37,906 nucleotides of DNA, from the NCBI RefSeq assembly GCF_001439665.1, contig NZ_LMAK01000026.1, positions 1-37,906 of the forward strand. The letters are read 5' to 3'. Positions 1-6,780 of this stretch are shown piece by piece; within the stretch, counting starts at the first letter, position 1; every line of letters begins with the position of its first letter. The notes under the pieces were generated by a model, which was not told the origin of the DNA, ran no database searches, and saw only the letters and a program-made list of their open reading frames with translations. The position numbers were made by a program, and so were the translations under genes. The stretch comes from Formosa algae (GTDB taxonomy: Bacteria > Bacteroidota > Bacteroidia > Flavobacteriales > Flavobacteriaceae).

Positions 1-469
1 TTTTTCCCGCCTCTTTTTTTGTAATTGGAAACAATGGATCGACTTTGCTCCAACCGGTTTCAATTACTTTAAAAGTATTGTGTTTTTTTTCTAACTGTTT
101 AAATATGGTCGTAGTGCTAGGACCTTGAGTGCAGTATAAATCGAAAAAACCTCGAATTCTAAATTCGCTGAAAATATGTTTTTTAGAAGGTCTTTTTTGA
201 GCTAAAAAACCATGAAACACTTGTGCTTTTAATCCCTTTAAAAAATCAGGAACCATATTTGTAATGGTTAATATAATATCTGGGTTATAACTAATAACTT
301 GTTGAATAGTTTGTAGCGCATTACTTTTAGATTGGATAGCTTTTTTTCCATCCTGTTCGTCTGCAAACCATTTTACAGTATATCCGCGTTTGTTAATTTC
401 TTCTTCTAGAGGATTACCAATCGGGATAGCATAGCTATATGATATGTATATTAAAAATTTATATTTCAA
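1..469 (-). CDS. CDP-glycerol glycerophosphotransferase-like protein (3' end beyond window)
   Basis: An open frame runs from a TTG codon at 469-467 off the left edge, giving about 156 residues. The protein starts MKYKFLIYISYSYAIP and then has 'QVFHGFLAQKRPSK', 'DLYCTQGPST' and 'ETGWSKVDPLF'. The HG, GP and TGxxKxD pattern is what I know from the Glyphos_transf family (TagB/TagF-like enzymes), which add glycerol-phosphate or related polyol-phosphate units to surface polymers at the inner membrane face. No ATG or GTG lies in frame near the start. The TTG is 4 bases after the stop of the upstream sulfotransferase gene, so co-transcription is likely. A related glycosyltransferase fold is the main alternative. 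The exact substrate cannot be told. Confidence 0.6.
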   Translation of the reverse strand, partial: MKYKFLIYISYSYAIPIGNPLEEEINKRGYTVKWFADEQDGKKAIQSKSNALQTIQQVISYNPDIILTITNMVPDFLKGLKAQVFHGFLAQKRPSKKHIFSEFRIRGFFDLYCTQGPSTTTIFKQLEKKHNTFKVIETGWSKVDPLFPITKKEAGK

Positions 470-473
470 CTCA

Positions 474-1103
474 CTAAAATTTATAATTAAAAGTTTCTAT
501 ATCTTCTGCAAACCAAGCAGCTACAATGTTTTTGGTTTCCTCATCATAATACTCTTTATAATCACTTGGTTTGGTTGAGTTCAGGTGAGGCAGATCCGGA
601 TTAATACCAATAGTATTTGCCACTGCTTTAAATTCTTCATTTAAATTTTCGAAATGCAGTATTTTATCTAAATCTATATCTTCATTATTATTTTTAAGCC
701 AAAATACTTGTGGTGCAAATAATAGAGGTCTTATGCCATAATAGGATTCGTCTTGTTCAACAAAAACTTTGGTTACCCAATCTTTAAAAGAAATGGGATT
801 ATCTTTCATATTAGATTTATTTGTTTTTGTTCTGAATTTATATTGAGACACAACTTTTGCCCATGGATTTCTAACAACCGCAAACTTGTAAACATTATCC
901 CATTTTTTTTGTCCGATGTATTTAATCACTTCTTTTACCGTTAAATGCTTACGATAAGCCTTTCCTGTAATACTAATAATACTAGTACCTCCGGTTTTTG
1001 CGATATGAATAAAGACAAATTCTTTATGTTCTCCTTTTTTGACAGGCGAATTAAAAAATAGACCAATACGATTATTGATTCTTTTATACAGTTTGGTGTC
1101 CAT
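474..1103 (-). CDS. Sulfotransferase family 2 protein, copy A
   Basis: 209 residues. It has the two PAPS-binding signatures of carbohydrate sulfotransferases: a 5'-phosphosulfate loop at residues 31-41 (FIHIAKTGGTS) and a 3'-phosphate site at 78-88 (RNPWAKVVSQY). The length suits Sulfotransfer_2-type enzymes, which move sulfate from PAPS to a sugar hydroxyl. No signal peptide or membrane anchor is visible, so it should act in the cytoplasm, probably on a glycan or lipid-linked precursor. It is about 78% identical by eye to the gene at 2087-2716. A TAnnTTTG element lies 18 bases upstream. The glycerophosphotransferase-like gene follows 4 bases downstream, which suggests both modify the same polymer. 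The acceptor is unknown. Confidence 0.85.
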   Translation of the reverse strand: MDTKLYKRINNRIGLFFNSPVKKGEHKEFVFIHIAKTGGTSIISITGKAYRKHLTVKEVIKYIGQKKWDNVYKFAVVRNPWAKVVSQYKFRTKTNKSNMKDNPISFKDWVTKVFVEQDESYYGIRPLLFAPQVFWLKNNNEDIDLDKILHFENLNEEFKAVANTIGINPDLPHLNSTKPSDYKEYYDEETKNIVAAWFAEDIETFNYKF

Positions 1104-1120
1104 GTTAATAAATTATTAAG

Positions 1121-1128
1121 CAAAGATA
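1121..1128 (-). promoter_or_regulatory. Candidate -7 element for sulfotransferase A
   Basis: The minus strand reads TATCTTTG, an exact match to the Bacteroidetes TAnnTTTG element, 17 bases before the ATG. No clear -33 TTTG is present at the usual spacing. Confidence 0.5.
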
Positions 1129-1216
1129 ACAAATTGTTTAAGCTTATTTTTTTTGTATTCGTTGTTCTTTATATAATTTAATTGAAGTAGACATGTTTAA
1201 TTTAAAGACTTTAATT

Positions 1217-2050
1217 ATGCCAGAAATATCAGTAATACTAAGTACCTATAACGCAGAAGCTTGGTTAGAAAAAGTTTTATGGGGTTATGAATGTCAAATT
1301 TTTAAGGATTTTGAAATTGTAATTGCCGATGATGGTTCGAGATCTAGTACCAAAGATTTAATAAACAGATTCCAAAATACTACGAGTTTACAATTAATTC
1401 ACATTTGGCAAGAAGATGATGGTTTTCAAAAATCTAAAATTTTAAATAAAGCACTACTTGCTTGTAACTCAGAATATATTGTAATGAGTGATGGCGATTG
1501 TATACCAAGATTAGATTTTTTAGAAGTACATGCAAAACATAAACAACGCGGTTATTTTTTATCTGGCGGATATTTTAAATTGCCCATGGGCATTTCAAAA
1601 AAAATTAAAGAAAAACATGTGCTGTCTGGGAAATGTTTTAGTTTAAAATGGCTTAAAAAACAGGGCTTAAAATCGTCTTTTAAAAATAATAAACTGAATT
1701 CTAAAGGATTTAAATCTGAACTTTTAAATACCGTAACACCTACTAAAATGAGTTGGAATGGTCATAATTCTTCAGGATGGAAAGATGATATTTTGGCCAT
1801 TAATGGTTTTGACGAACGTATGCAATACGGCGGACAGGATAGAGAATTGGGAGAGCGTTTATTTAATTATGGTATTAAATCTAAACAAATACGTTACAGT
1901 GCAGTTTGTGTGCATTTAGATCATAAAAGAGGGTATAATACCAAAGAATCTATAGCTAAAAATAAAGCCATTAGAAAATATACAAGAGATTCTAAAACCA
2001 TATGGACCTCTTATGGTATTACTAAAGAAAGTATAGAGCTAACGGCTTAA
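1217..2050 (+). CDS. Family 2 glycosyltransferase
   Basis: 277 residues from the ATG at 1217. A second in-frame ATG at 1193 would add eight residues, but the GT-A fold normally begins right at the MPEISVILSTYN segment. The N-terminal half has the nucleotide-sugar site with DDGS at 38-41 and a DxD motif (SDGDCIP, D92 and D94). The C-terminal half has 'NGFDERMQYGGQDRELGERL', as in the galactosyltransferase-like C-terminal domain of chondroitin/polysaccharide synthases. It would transfer a sugar from a nucleotide donor in the cytoplasm during surface glycan synthesis. It is divergent from sulfotransferase A and converges on sulfotransferase B. Donor and acceptor are unknown. Confidence 0.88.
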   Translation: MPEISVILSTYNAEAWLEKVLWGYECQIFKDFEIVIADDGSRSSTKDLINRFQNTTSLQLIHIWQEDDGFQKSKILNKALLACNSEYIVMSDGDCIPRLDFLEVHAKHKQRGYFLSGGYFKLPMGISKKIKEKHVLSGKCFSLKWLKKQGLKSSFKNNKLNSKGFKSELLNTVTPTKMSWNGHNSSGWKDDILAINGFDERMQYGGQDRELGERLFNYGIKSKQIRYSAVCVHLDHKRGYNTKESIAKNKAIRKYTRDSKTIWTSYGITKESIELTA

Positions 2051-2086
2051 GATTTTAATTTGTCTTTATTTCAATACTCTAGTATT

Positions 2087-2716
2087 TTAAAATCTATAAT
2101 TGAATGTTTTTATGTCTTCTGCAAACCAGTCTGCGATTATGTTTTTTGTCTCTTCGTCGTAATACGATTTGTAGTCGCTAGGTTTTGTAGAATTTAAATG
2201 CGGAAGTTCAGGATCTATTCCAATAATCTGAGCAACTTCTCTGTACTCTTCATTTAAATTTTCAAACCTAATCACTTTATCCAAATCTATTTCACCTTGA
2301 TTATTTTTTAACCAGTCTACTTGTGGTGCAAATAATAAAGGTCTAACATGGTAATAAAATTTATCTTTTTCAACAAAAACTTTTTTTACCCAATCTTTAA
2401 AATCTATAGGATTGTCTCCCATTTTAGATTTATTCGTTTTTGTTCTAAATTTATATTGCGAAACAACTTTAGCCCAAGGATTTCTTACAATGGCAAACGT
2501 ATAGACATTATCCCATTTTTTCTGACCAATATATTTAATCACTTGTTTTACTGTTAAATGCTTACGGTGCGCTTTACCAGTAATACTAATCACACTTGTA
2601 CCGCCAGTTTTAGCTATGTGTATAAATACAAAATTTTTTAATTCCCCTTTTTTAACTGGGGAATTAAAAAATAAACCAATGCGGTTGCTGATTTTTTTAT
2701 AAAACTTAGTTTCCAT
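2087..2716 (-). CDS. Sulfotransferase family 2 protein, copy B
   Basis: 209 residues, the same length as copy A, with the same PAPS motifs (FIHIAKTGGTS at 31-41, RNPWAKVVSQY at 78-88). Substitutions between copies concentrate around residues 97-165, where acceptor contacts are plausible; both cofactor motifs are identical. It starts 7 bases after the dapD stop and has no promoter of its own, so it is probably read through from dapD although the two are unrelated in function. It could act on the same polymer as copy A at another position, or be redundant. The duplication must predate the current sequence by some time, given about 22% divergence. Confidence 0.85.
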   Translation of the reverse strand: METKFYKKISNRIGLFFNSPVKKGELKNFVFIHIAKTGGTSVISITGKAHRKHLTVKQVIKYIGQKKWDNVYTFAIVRNPWAKVVSQYKFRTKTNKSKMGDNPIDFKDWVKKVFVEKDKFYYHVRPLLFAPQVDWLKNNQGEIDLDKVIRFENLNEEYREVAQIIGIDPELPHLNSTKPSDYKSYYDEETKNIIADWFAEDIKTFNYRF

Positions 2717-2723
2717 TTAGTAC

Positions 2724-3539
2724 TTAAACCGCTACATTATTATCGCGAAGAGCATTGTTTAAAGATGTTTTCTTATCGGTACTCTCTTTACGTTTACCAA
2801 TAATTAATGCACATGGTACTTGAAATTCTCCAGCAGGAAATTTTTTAGTATAACTACCAGGAATAACTACTGAACGTGCAGGAACTCTACCTTTAGTTTC
2901 TACAGGAGTATCACCAGTAACATCTATAATTTTAGTACTCATTGTTAAAACAACATTAGCACCTAAAACCGCTTCTGTTTCTACATGTACACCTTCAACA
3001 ACAATACATCTAGACCCTACAAAAACATTATCTTCTATAATAACAGGAGCAGCTTGTAATGGTTCAAGAACACCACCAATACCAACACCACCAGACAGGT
3101 GAACGTTTTTACCAATTTGTGCACAACTACCAACAGTAGCCCAAGTATCAACCATAGTTCCTTCGTCTACATATGCACCAATGTTTACATAACTAGGCAT
3201 TAGGATAGTCCCTGCAGAAATGTAAGCACCATGACGCGCAACAGCATGAGGTACTACACGAATTCCTTTTTCTGCATATCCTGTTTTTAATGGAATTTTA
3301 TCATGAAATTCTAATGGACCACATTCAATAGTTTCCATTTTTTGGATAGGGAAATAAAGTACAACACCTTTTTTTACCCATTCGTTTACTTGCCATCCAT
3401 TTTCGGTAGGTTCTGCAACACGTAATTCTCCAGAATCTAAAAGAGAAACTACTTTTCTAATCGCAGTAATGGTTTTGTCTTCTGATAATAAAGCTCTGTT
3501 TTCCCAAGCTTCTTCTATGATAGATTGTAATTCTTTCAT
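2724..3539 (-). CDS. dapD: 2,3,4,5-tetrahydropyridine-2,6-dicarboxylate N-succinyltransferase
   Basis: 271 residues, the usual length. DapD transfers succinyl from succinyl-CoA to tetrahydrodipicolinate in the lysine/meso-diaminopimelate pathway, so it feeds peptidoglycan synthesis. An N-terminal helical domain is followed from about residue 100 by hexapeptide-repeat left-handed beta-helix sequence ('PSYVNIGAYVDEGTMVDTWA', 'SCAQIGKNVHLSGGVGIGGV'), then a C-terminal segment with 'PARSVVIPGSYTKKF'. These are characteristic of the family. It is transcribed divergently from ruvX, with a TAnnTTTG element upstream. Sulfotransferase B follows 7 bases downstream. Confidence 0.95.
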   Translation of the reverse strand: MKELQSIIEEAWENRALLSEDKTITAIRKVVSLLDSGELRVAEPTENGWQVNEWVKKGVVLYFPIQKMETIECGPLEFHDKIPLKTGYAEKGIRVVPHAVARHGAYISAGTILMPSYVNIGAYVDEGTMVDTWATVGSCAQIGKNVHLSGGVGIGGVLEPLQAAPVIIEDNVFVGSRCIVVEGVHVETEAVLGANVVLTMSTKIIDVTGDTPVETKGRVPARSVVIPGSYTKKFPAGEFQVPCALIIGKRKESTDKKTSLNNALRDNNVAV

Positions 3540-3559
3540 TATAAATCTTTAAGTTTTTT

Positions 3560-3567
3560 CAAATATA
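3560..3567 (-). promoter_or_regulatory. Candidate -7 element for dapD
   Basis: The minus strand reads TATATTTG, an exact TAnnTTTG match, 20 bases before the dapD ATG. No convincing -33 element. Confidence 0.5.
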
Positions 3568-3656
3568 CTTTTATAATTTATCTCCTTAAAACACAAAACA
3601 TAAAAAAAACCTAAATCTTTATAGATAGAATCTATTATTCTTCTAATTCTTAACAT

Positions 3657-3664
3657 TAACTTTG
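3657..3664 (+). promoter_or_regulatory. Candidate -7 element for ruvX
   Basis: TAACTTTG, an exact TAnnTTTG match, 16 bases before the ruvX ATG. It lies in the divergent dapD-ruvX gap. Confidence 0.5.
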
Positions 3665-3680
3665 TCGAAAACAATAGAGC

Positions 3681-4091
3681 ATGGCACGAGTTTTAGCATT
3701 AGATTTTGGGAAAGTAAGAACGGGAATTGCAGTGACAGATGAGCTTCAAATCATTGCATCGGGCTTAACTACTGTAAATACCAAAGAGCTTATTCCGTTT
3801 TTAAAAAATTATATTTCTGAAGAAAACGTGGAGTGTTTTGTAGTAGGCGAACCTAAACAAATGGACGCAACAGCTTCGGAAAGTGAAGCCTTAATTATTC
3901 CGTTTCTTCAAAAATTATCTAAAGCGATACCAAATGTTCCGGTAGTGCGTGTAGATGAGCGTTTTACCTCTAAAATGGCATTCCAAAGCATGATAGATGG
4001 CGGGATGAAGAAAAAACAACGTAAAAACAAGGCTTTAGTAGATGAAATTAGTGCCACTTTAATTTTACAAAGTTATTTATCTTCAAAATAA
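3681..4091 (+). CDS. ruvX: RuvX/YqgF-type Holliday junction resolvase
   Basis: 136 residues, normal for the family. It has the RNase H-like fold with the first catalytic Asp in 'LALDFGKVRTGIAV' (D8), the middle acidic site in 'VVRVDERFTSKMA', and the last in 'KALVDEISATLILQSYL'. Family members are called putative pre-16S rRNA nucleases or Holliday junction resolvases; which role dominates here cannot be told from sequence. It is cytoplasmic and monocistronic by spacing (the next start is at 4216 with its own promoter element). Confidence 0.93.
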   Translation: MARVLALDFGKVRTGIAVTDELQIIASGLTTVNTKELIPFLKNYISEENVECFVVGEPKQMDATASESEALIIPFLQKLSKAIPNVPVVRVDERFTSKMAFQSMIDGGMKKKQRKNKALVDEISATLILQSYLSSK

Positions 4092-4188
4092 ACCAAAATT
4101 TAATATAGATTTTTCCTGAAATTTACCCGCTTATCGAAAATTAATTAGCCTTTAGCTAAATTTTTTAATAAATACTGAAGTTAGCTTC

Positions 4189-4196
4189 TATATTTG
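4189..4196 (+). promoter_or_regulatory. Candidate -7 element for the small secreted protein
   Basis: TATATTTG, an exact TAnnTTTG match, 19 bases before the ATG at 4216. It supports the small ORF as a real gene. Confidence 0.45.
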
Positions 4197-4215
4197 CTTC
4201 AAATTAGTTAATGCT

Positions 4216-4488
4216 ATGAACTATAATACCTTAATGTTTTTTGTCATAATTTTTGGTTTGTCCTCGGTTAAATTAAGTGCACAAACAAAAGATTTGAAAA
4301 CAAACATAACCATTTCAACCACTATAAAGGATGTCAAACCTTTATTATCTAATTCGCTTCTCATAAGAGACGAAAAACCCTTAAAAATTGCCAATAGGCA
4401 CAGTGATTTAATCAATCAAATTGTTAATTCTAAGATTAAATGCACACTAGACTTGTTTACTATTGTTAAAGATAAAGCAGACTGCTAA
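4216..4488 (+). CDS. Small secreted or periplasmic protein of unknown function
   Basis: 90 residues; no family recognised. Residues 1-22 look like a Sec signal peptide (MNYNTLMFFVIIFGLSSVKLSA, then QTKD), a cleavage context common in this phylum. The mature part of about 68 residues is polar and basic, with two cysteines near the end (at 'KIKCTLDL' and the final residue) that could form a disulfide. A -7 element sits 19 bases upstream and the gene lies alone between ruvX and def. These points favour a real gene over a chance ORF, but there is no conserved motif to name a function. Confidence 0.55.
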   Translation: MNYNTLMFFVIIFGLSSVKLSAQTKDLKTNITISTTIKDVKPLLSNSLLIRDEKPLKIANRHSDLINQIVNSKIKCTLDLFTIVKDKADC

Positions 4489-4563
4489 GTCTAAAAGATC
4501 TTAAAAATTTAATCTCTATCTTAAAGGAGTTTTAATATTATAGGCTATTAACGGTAAGAATTG

Positions 4564-4571
4564 TATTTTTG
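4564..4571 (+). promoter_or_regulatory. Candidate -7 element for def
   Basis: TATTTTTG, an exact TAnnTTTG match, 27 bases before the def ATG. Confidence 0.5.
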
Positions 4572-4598
4572 CATTTCAATTTTTTATAACGCACAGAA

Positions 4599-5189
4599 AT
4601 GATTTTACCAATTGTCGCTTATGGCGATCCCGTATTAAAAAAAGTAGGACAAGATATAGATGCAGATTATCCTAAATTTAACGAGCTTTTGGATAATATG
4701 TTCGAGACTATGTATAATGCATTTGGGGTAGGACTTGCAGCGCCACAAATAGGTTTGCCAATTCGTTTATTTATAATAGATACTACGCCATTTTCTGAAG
4801 ATGAAGATTTGTCTGAAGACGAGCAAAAAGAGCTAAATGGTTTTAAAAAAGTATTTATTAATGCTAAAATTACTAGTGAAGAAGGAGATGAGTGGGCATT
4901 TAATGAAGGCTGTTTAAGTATTCCAGATGTTCGTGAAGATGTGTTTAGAAAACCAGAAATTACGATTGAATATCTTGATGAAAATTTTGAAAAACATGTT
5001 GAAACTTTCGACGGTCTTATCGCGCGAGTTATACAACATGAATACGACCATATTGACGGCATTTTATTTACAGAGAAACTTTCAACATTAAAAAAACGTT
5101 TAATAAAAGGACGTTTAGACAACATTTCTAAAGGAAAAATTAGAGTGGATTACAAGATGCGTTTCCCAAAGCAAAAAAAGAGACGATAA
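4599..5189 (+). CDS. def: Peptide deformylase
   Basis: 196 residues. It removes the N-formyl group from the initiator methionine of nascent proteins using a bound metal. All three family motifs are intact: GVGLAAPQIG at 43-52, EGCLSIP at 103-109 (metal ligand C105), and QHEYDHIDG from residue 146 (metal ligands H147 and H151). An acidic insertion at about 65-78 (rich in SEDE) is longer than in E. coli, a type of insertion common in Bacteroidetes enzymes. The C-terminus is basic (PKQKKRR). The DUF5606 gene follows 55 bases downstream. Confidence 0.96.
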   Translation: MILPIVAYGDPVLKKVGQDIDADYPKFNELLDNMFETMYNAFGVGLAAPQIGLPIRLFIIDTTPFSEDEDLSEDEQKELNGFKKVFINAKITSEEGDEWAFNEGCLSIPDVREDVFRKPEITIEYLDENFEKHVETFDGLIARVIQHEYDHIDGILFTEKLSTLKKRLIKGRLDNISKGKIRVDYKMRFPKQKKRR

Positions 5190-5191
5190 TA

Positions 5192-5223
5192 TTTGTATAA
5201 CACTGGCAAACACAAGATATTTG
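5192..5223 (+). promoter_or_regulatory. Candidate -33/-7 promoter for the DUF5606 gene
   Basis: TTTG at 5192-5195, a 20-base spacer, then GATATTTG at 5216-5223, one mismatch from TAnnTTTG. It starts 3 bases after the def stop and ends 21 bases before the next ATG. Confidence 0.4.
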
Positions 5224-5244
5224 CCATCTTTTAAAAAATAAATT

Positions 5245-5691
5245 ATGAGCTTAGATAAAGTATTAGCTATTTCAGGAAAACCAGGATTATATAAATTAAT
5301 CATGCAAACGCGAAACGGATTTATCGCAGAATCTTTATTAGATAATAAAAGACTTTCTGTAACCATGAATCATAATGTAAGTGTGTTAAGCGAAATTGCT
5401 ATTTATACATTAACAGAAGAAGTGCCGTTAAAAACGGTACTTACTACTATTGCTACTAAAGAAAACAACGGACCTTCTAGTGTGAGTCATAAAGACAGTA
5501 AAGATAAATTAGAAGAGTACTTTTTCGGAATCTTACCTGATTACGATGAGGACCGTGTATATCCAAGTGATATCAAAAAAGTAATTCAGTGGTATAACTT
5601 ACTTCAAAAGAATGATCTTTTAGATTTTACTGAAACATCTGAAGATGATAGTGAAGAGGTAAACGAAGCACCTGTTTCTGAAAAAGAATAA
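5245..5691 (+). CDS. DUF5606 family protein
   Basis: 148 residues. The opening 'MSLDKVLAISGKPGLYKLI' is the recognisable start of DUF5606, a small cytoplasmic family found in Bacteroidetes with no established biochemical role. Residues 1-75 look like a compact beta-rich domain, 80-130 a helical part ('DYDEDRVYPSDIKKVIQWYN'), and the last 20 residues are an acidic tail. No signal peptide or membrane segment. It follows def and is closed by a strong terminator, so it ends the ruvX-to-DUF5606 block. The family call is from memory of the sequence pattern. Confidence 0.8.
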   Translation: MSLDKVLAISGKPGLYKLIMQTRNGFIAESLLDNKRLSVTMNHNVSVLSEIAIYTLTEEVPLKTVLTTIATKENNGPSSVSHKDSKDKLEEYFFGILPDYDEDRVYPSDIKKVIQWYNLLQKNDLLDFTETSEDDSEEVNEAPVSEKE

Positions 5692-5715
5692 ATTCTATTA
5701 CCATATAAACATATT

Positions 5716-5747
5716 AAAGTCCGACCTCGAGTCGGACTTTTGTTTTT
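5716..5747 (+). terminator. Rho-independent terminator after the DUF5606 gene
   Basis: Perfect 10-bp stem (5716-5725 with 5731-5740, GC-rich core), 5-base loop ctcga, followed by TGTTTTT. It lies 25 bases after the stop. Confidence 0.9.
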
Positions 5748-5791
5748 ATTACCTTTAACTCATCAAAATAATTTTATCTGTTATATACATT

Positions 5792-6565
5792 ATGAATACA
5801 CGCGCCCAAAAACTTCAAGCTTTCGATAGATTATTAACCATTATGGACGAGTTGCGTGAGCAATGCCCGTGGGATAAAAAGCAAACCATGGAAACGCTTC
5901 GCCATTTAACCATAGAAGAAACTTACGAACTTGGAGATGCTATTTTGGACAATGATTTACAAGAAATTAAGAAGGAATTAGGCGATGTATTGTTACATAT
6001 TGTATTTTATTCTAAAATAGGAAGTGAAACTAAAGATTTCGATATTGCAGACGTTTGCAATGGTATTTGTGAAAAATTAATAAGTAGGCATCCACATATT
6101 TATGGCGATGTTAAGGTTGAAAATGAAGAAGATGTAAAACGCAATTGGGAAAAATTAAAACTTAAAGAAGGAAATAAAAGCGTCTTGCAAGGTGTACCTA
6201 ATAGTTTACCTGCTTTAGTAAAAGCTAGCAGAATTCAAGAAAAAGTAGCAGGTGTAGGTTTTGATTGGGAAGAGCCGCAACAAGTTTGGGAGAAAGTAGA
6301 AGAAGAACTACAAGAATTTAAAGATGAAGTTGCCGTTGGAAATCAAGATGCTATGGAAGATGAGTTTGGTGATGTGTTATTTTCAATGGTAAACTATGCA
6401 AGATTTCTAAATATTAACCCCGAAAATGCCCTCGAACGCACCAATAAAAAATTTAAGAAACGATTTGAATATTTAGAACAGCAAGCAGCCTTGTTAAACA
6501 AGTCGTTACAAGATATGACATTAGCCGAAATGGATGTGTTTTGGGAAAAAGCAAAAAAACTTTAA
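5792..6565 (+). CDS. mazG: Nucleoside triphosphate pyrophosphohydrolase MazG
   Basis: 257 residues, usual for the two-domain MazG. It hydrolyses (d)NTPs to the monophosphate and pyrophosphate, cleaning non-canonical nucleotides. The first MazG domain shows CPWDKKQT (25-32), the Mg-binding EETYELGDAI (from 42) and 'KKELGDVLLH' (60-69). The second shows 'EEELQEFKDEV' and 'DEFGDVLFSMVNYARFL'. The linking 'NWEKLKLKEG' segment is also typical. It is flanked by terminators on both sides, so it is monocistronic. No exact promoter element was found in the 100 bases upstream. Confidence 0.95.
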   Translation: MNTRAQKLQAFDRLLTIMDELREQCPWDKKQTMETLRHLTIEETYELGDAILDNDLQEIKKELGDVLLHIVFYSKIGSETKDFDIADVCNGICEKLISRHPHIYGDVKVENEEDVKRNWEKLKLKEGNKSVLQGVPNSLPALVKASRIQEKVAGVGFDWEEPQQVWEKVEEELQEFKDEVAVGNQDAMEDEFGDVLFSMVNYARFLNINPENALERTNKKFKKRFEYLEQQAALLNKSLQDMTLAEMDVFWEKAKKL

Positions 6566-6737
6566 TTATTTTTATAATTCCGTAATCCAATTTCTCTTTT
6601 CACACGTATATATTAATAAGAGTGGCATAATTCTTCATAGGTTGAGATTAATAGCATAATCCTTACATTTTAAACTATGTCATTCAAAATAAGTTATTTC
6701 TATATAGGTTAGGGAATAATGGTTTAGTTAGTAATTT

Positions 6738-6776
6738 AATCCTACTTGATATGGTATGTCAAGTAGGATTTTTTTT
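6738..6776 (+). terminator. Rho-independent terminator downstream of mazG
   Basis: Perfect 12-bp stem (6738-6749 with 6759-6770), 9-base loop, followed by six further T residues on the plus strand. It lies about 170 bases after the mazG stop and directly beside the stop of the convergent NDH-2 gene. The 6566-6737 stretch holds nothing I can identify. Confidence 0.8.
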
Positions 6777-6780
6777 GTAA

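Noticed and set aside
1193-1216. Alternative upstream ATG start for the GT2 gene
   Set aside because: The eight extra residues precede the usual MPEISVILSTYN start of the fold; the downstream ATG is preferred, though this is not certain.
4667-5125. A 152-codon minus-strand open frame opposite def
   Set aside because: It lies wholly inside peptide deformylase, whose three catalytic motifs are intact; the antisense protein has a serine-rich, shadow-like composition.
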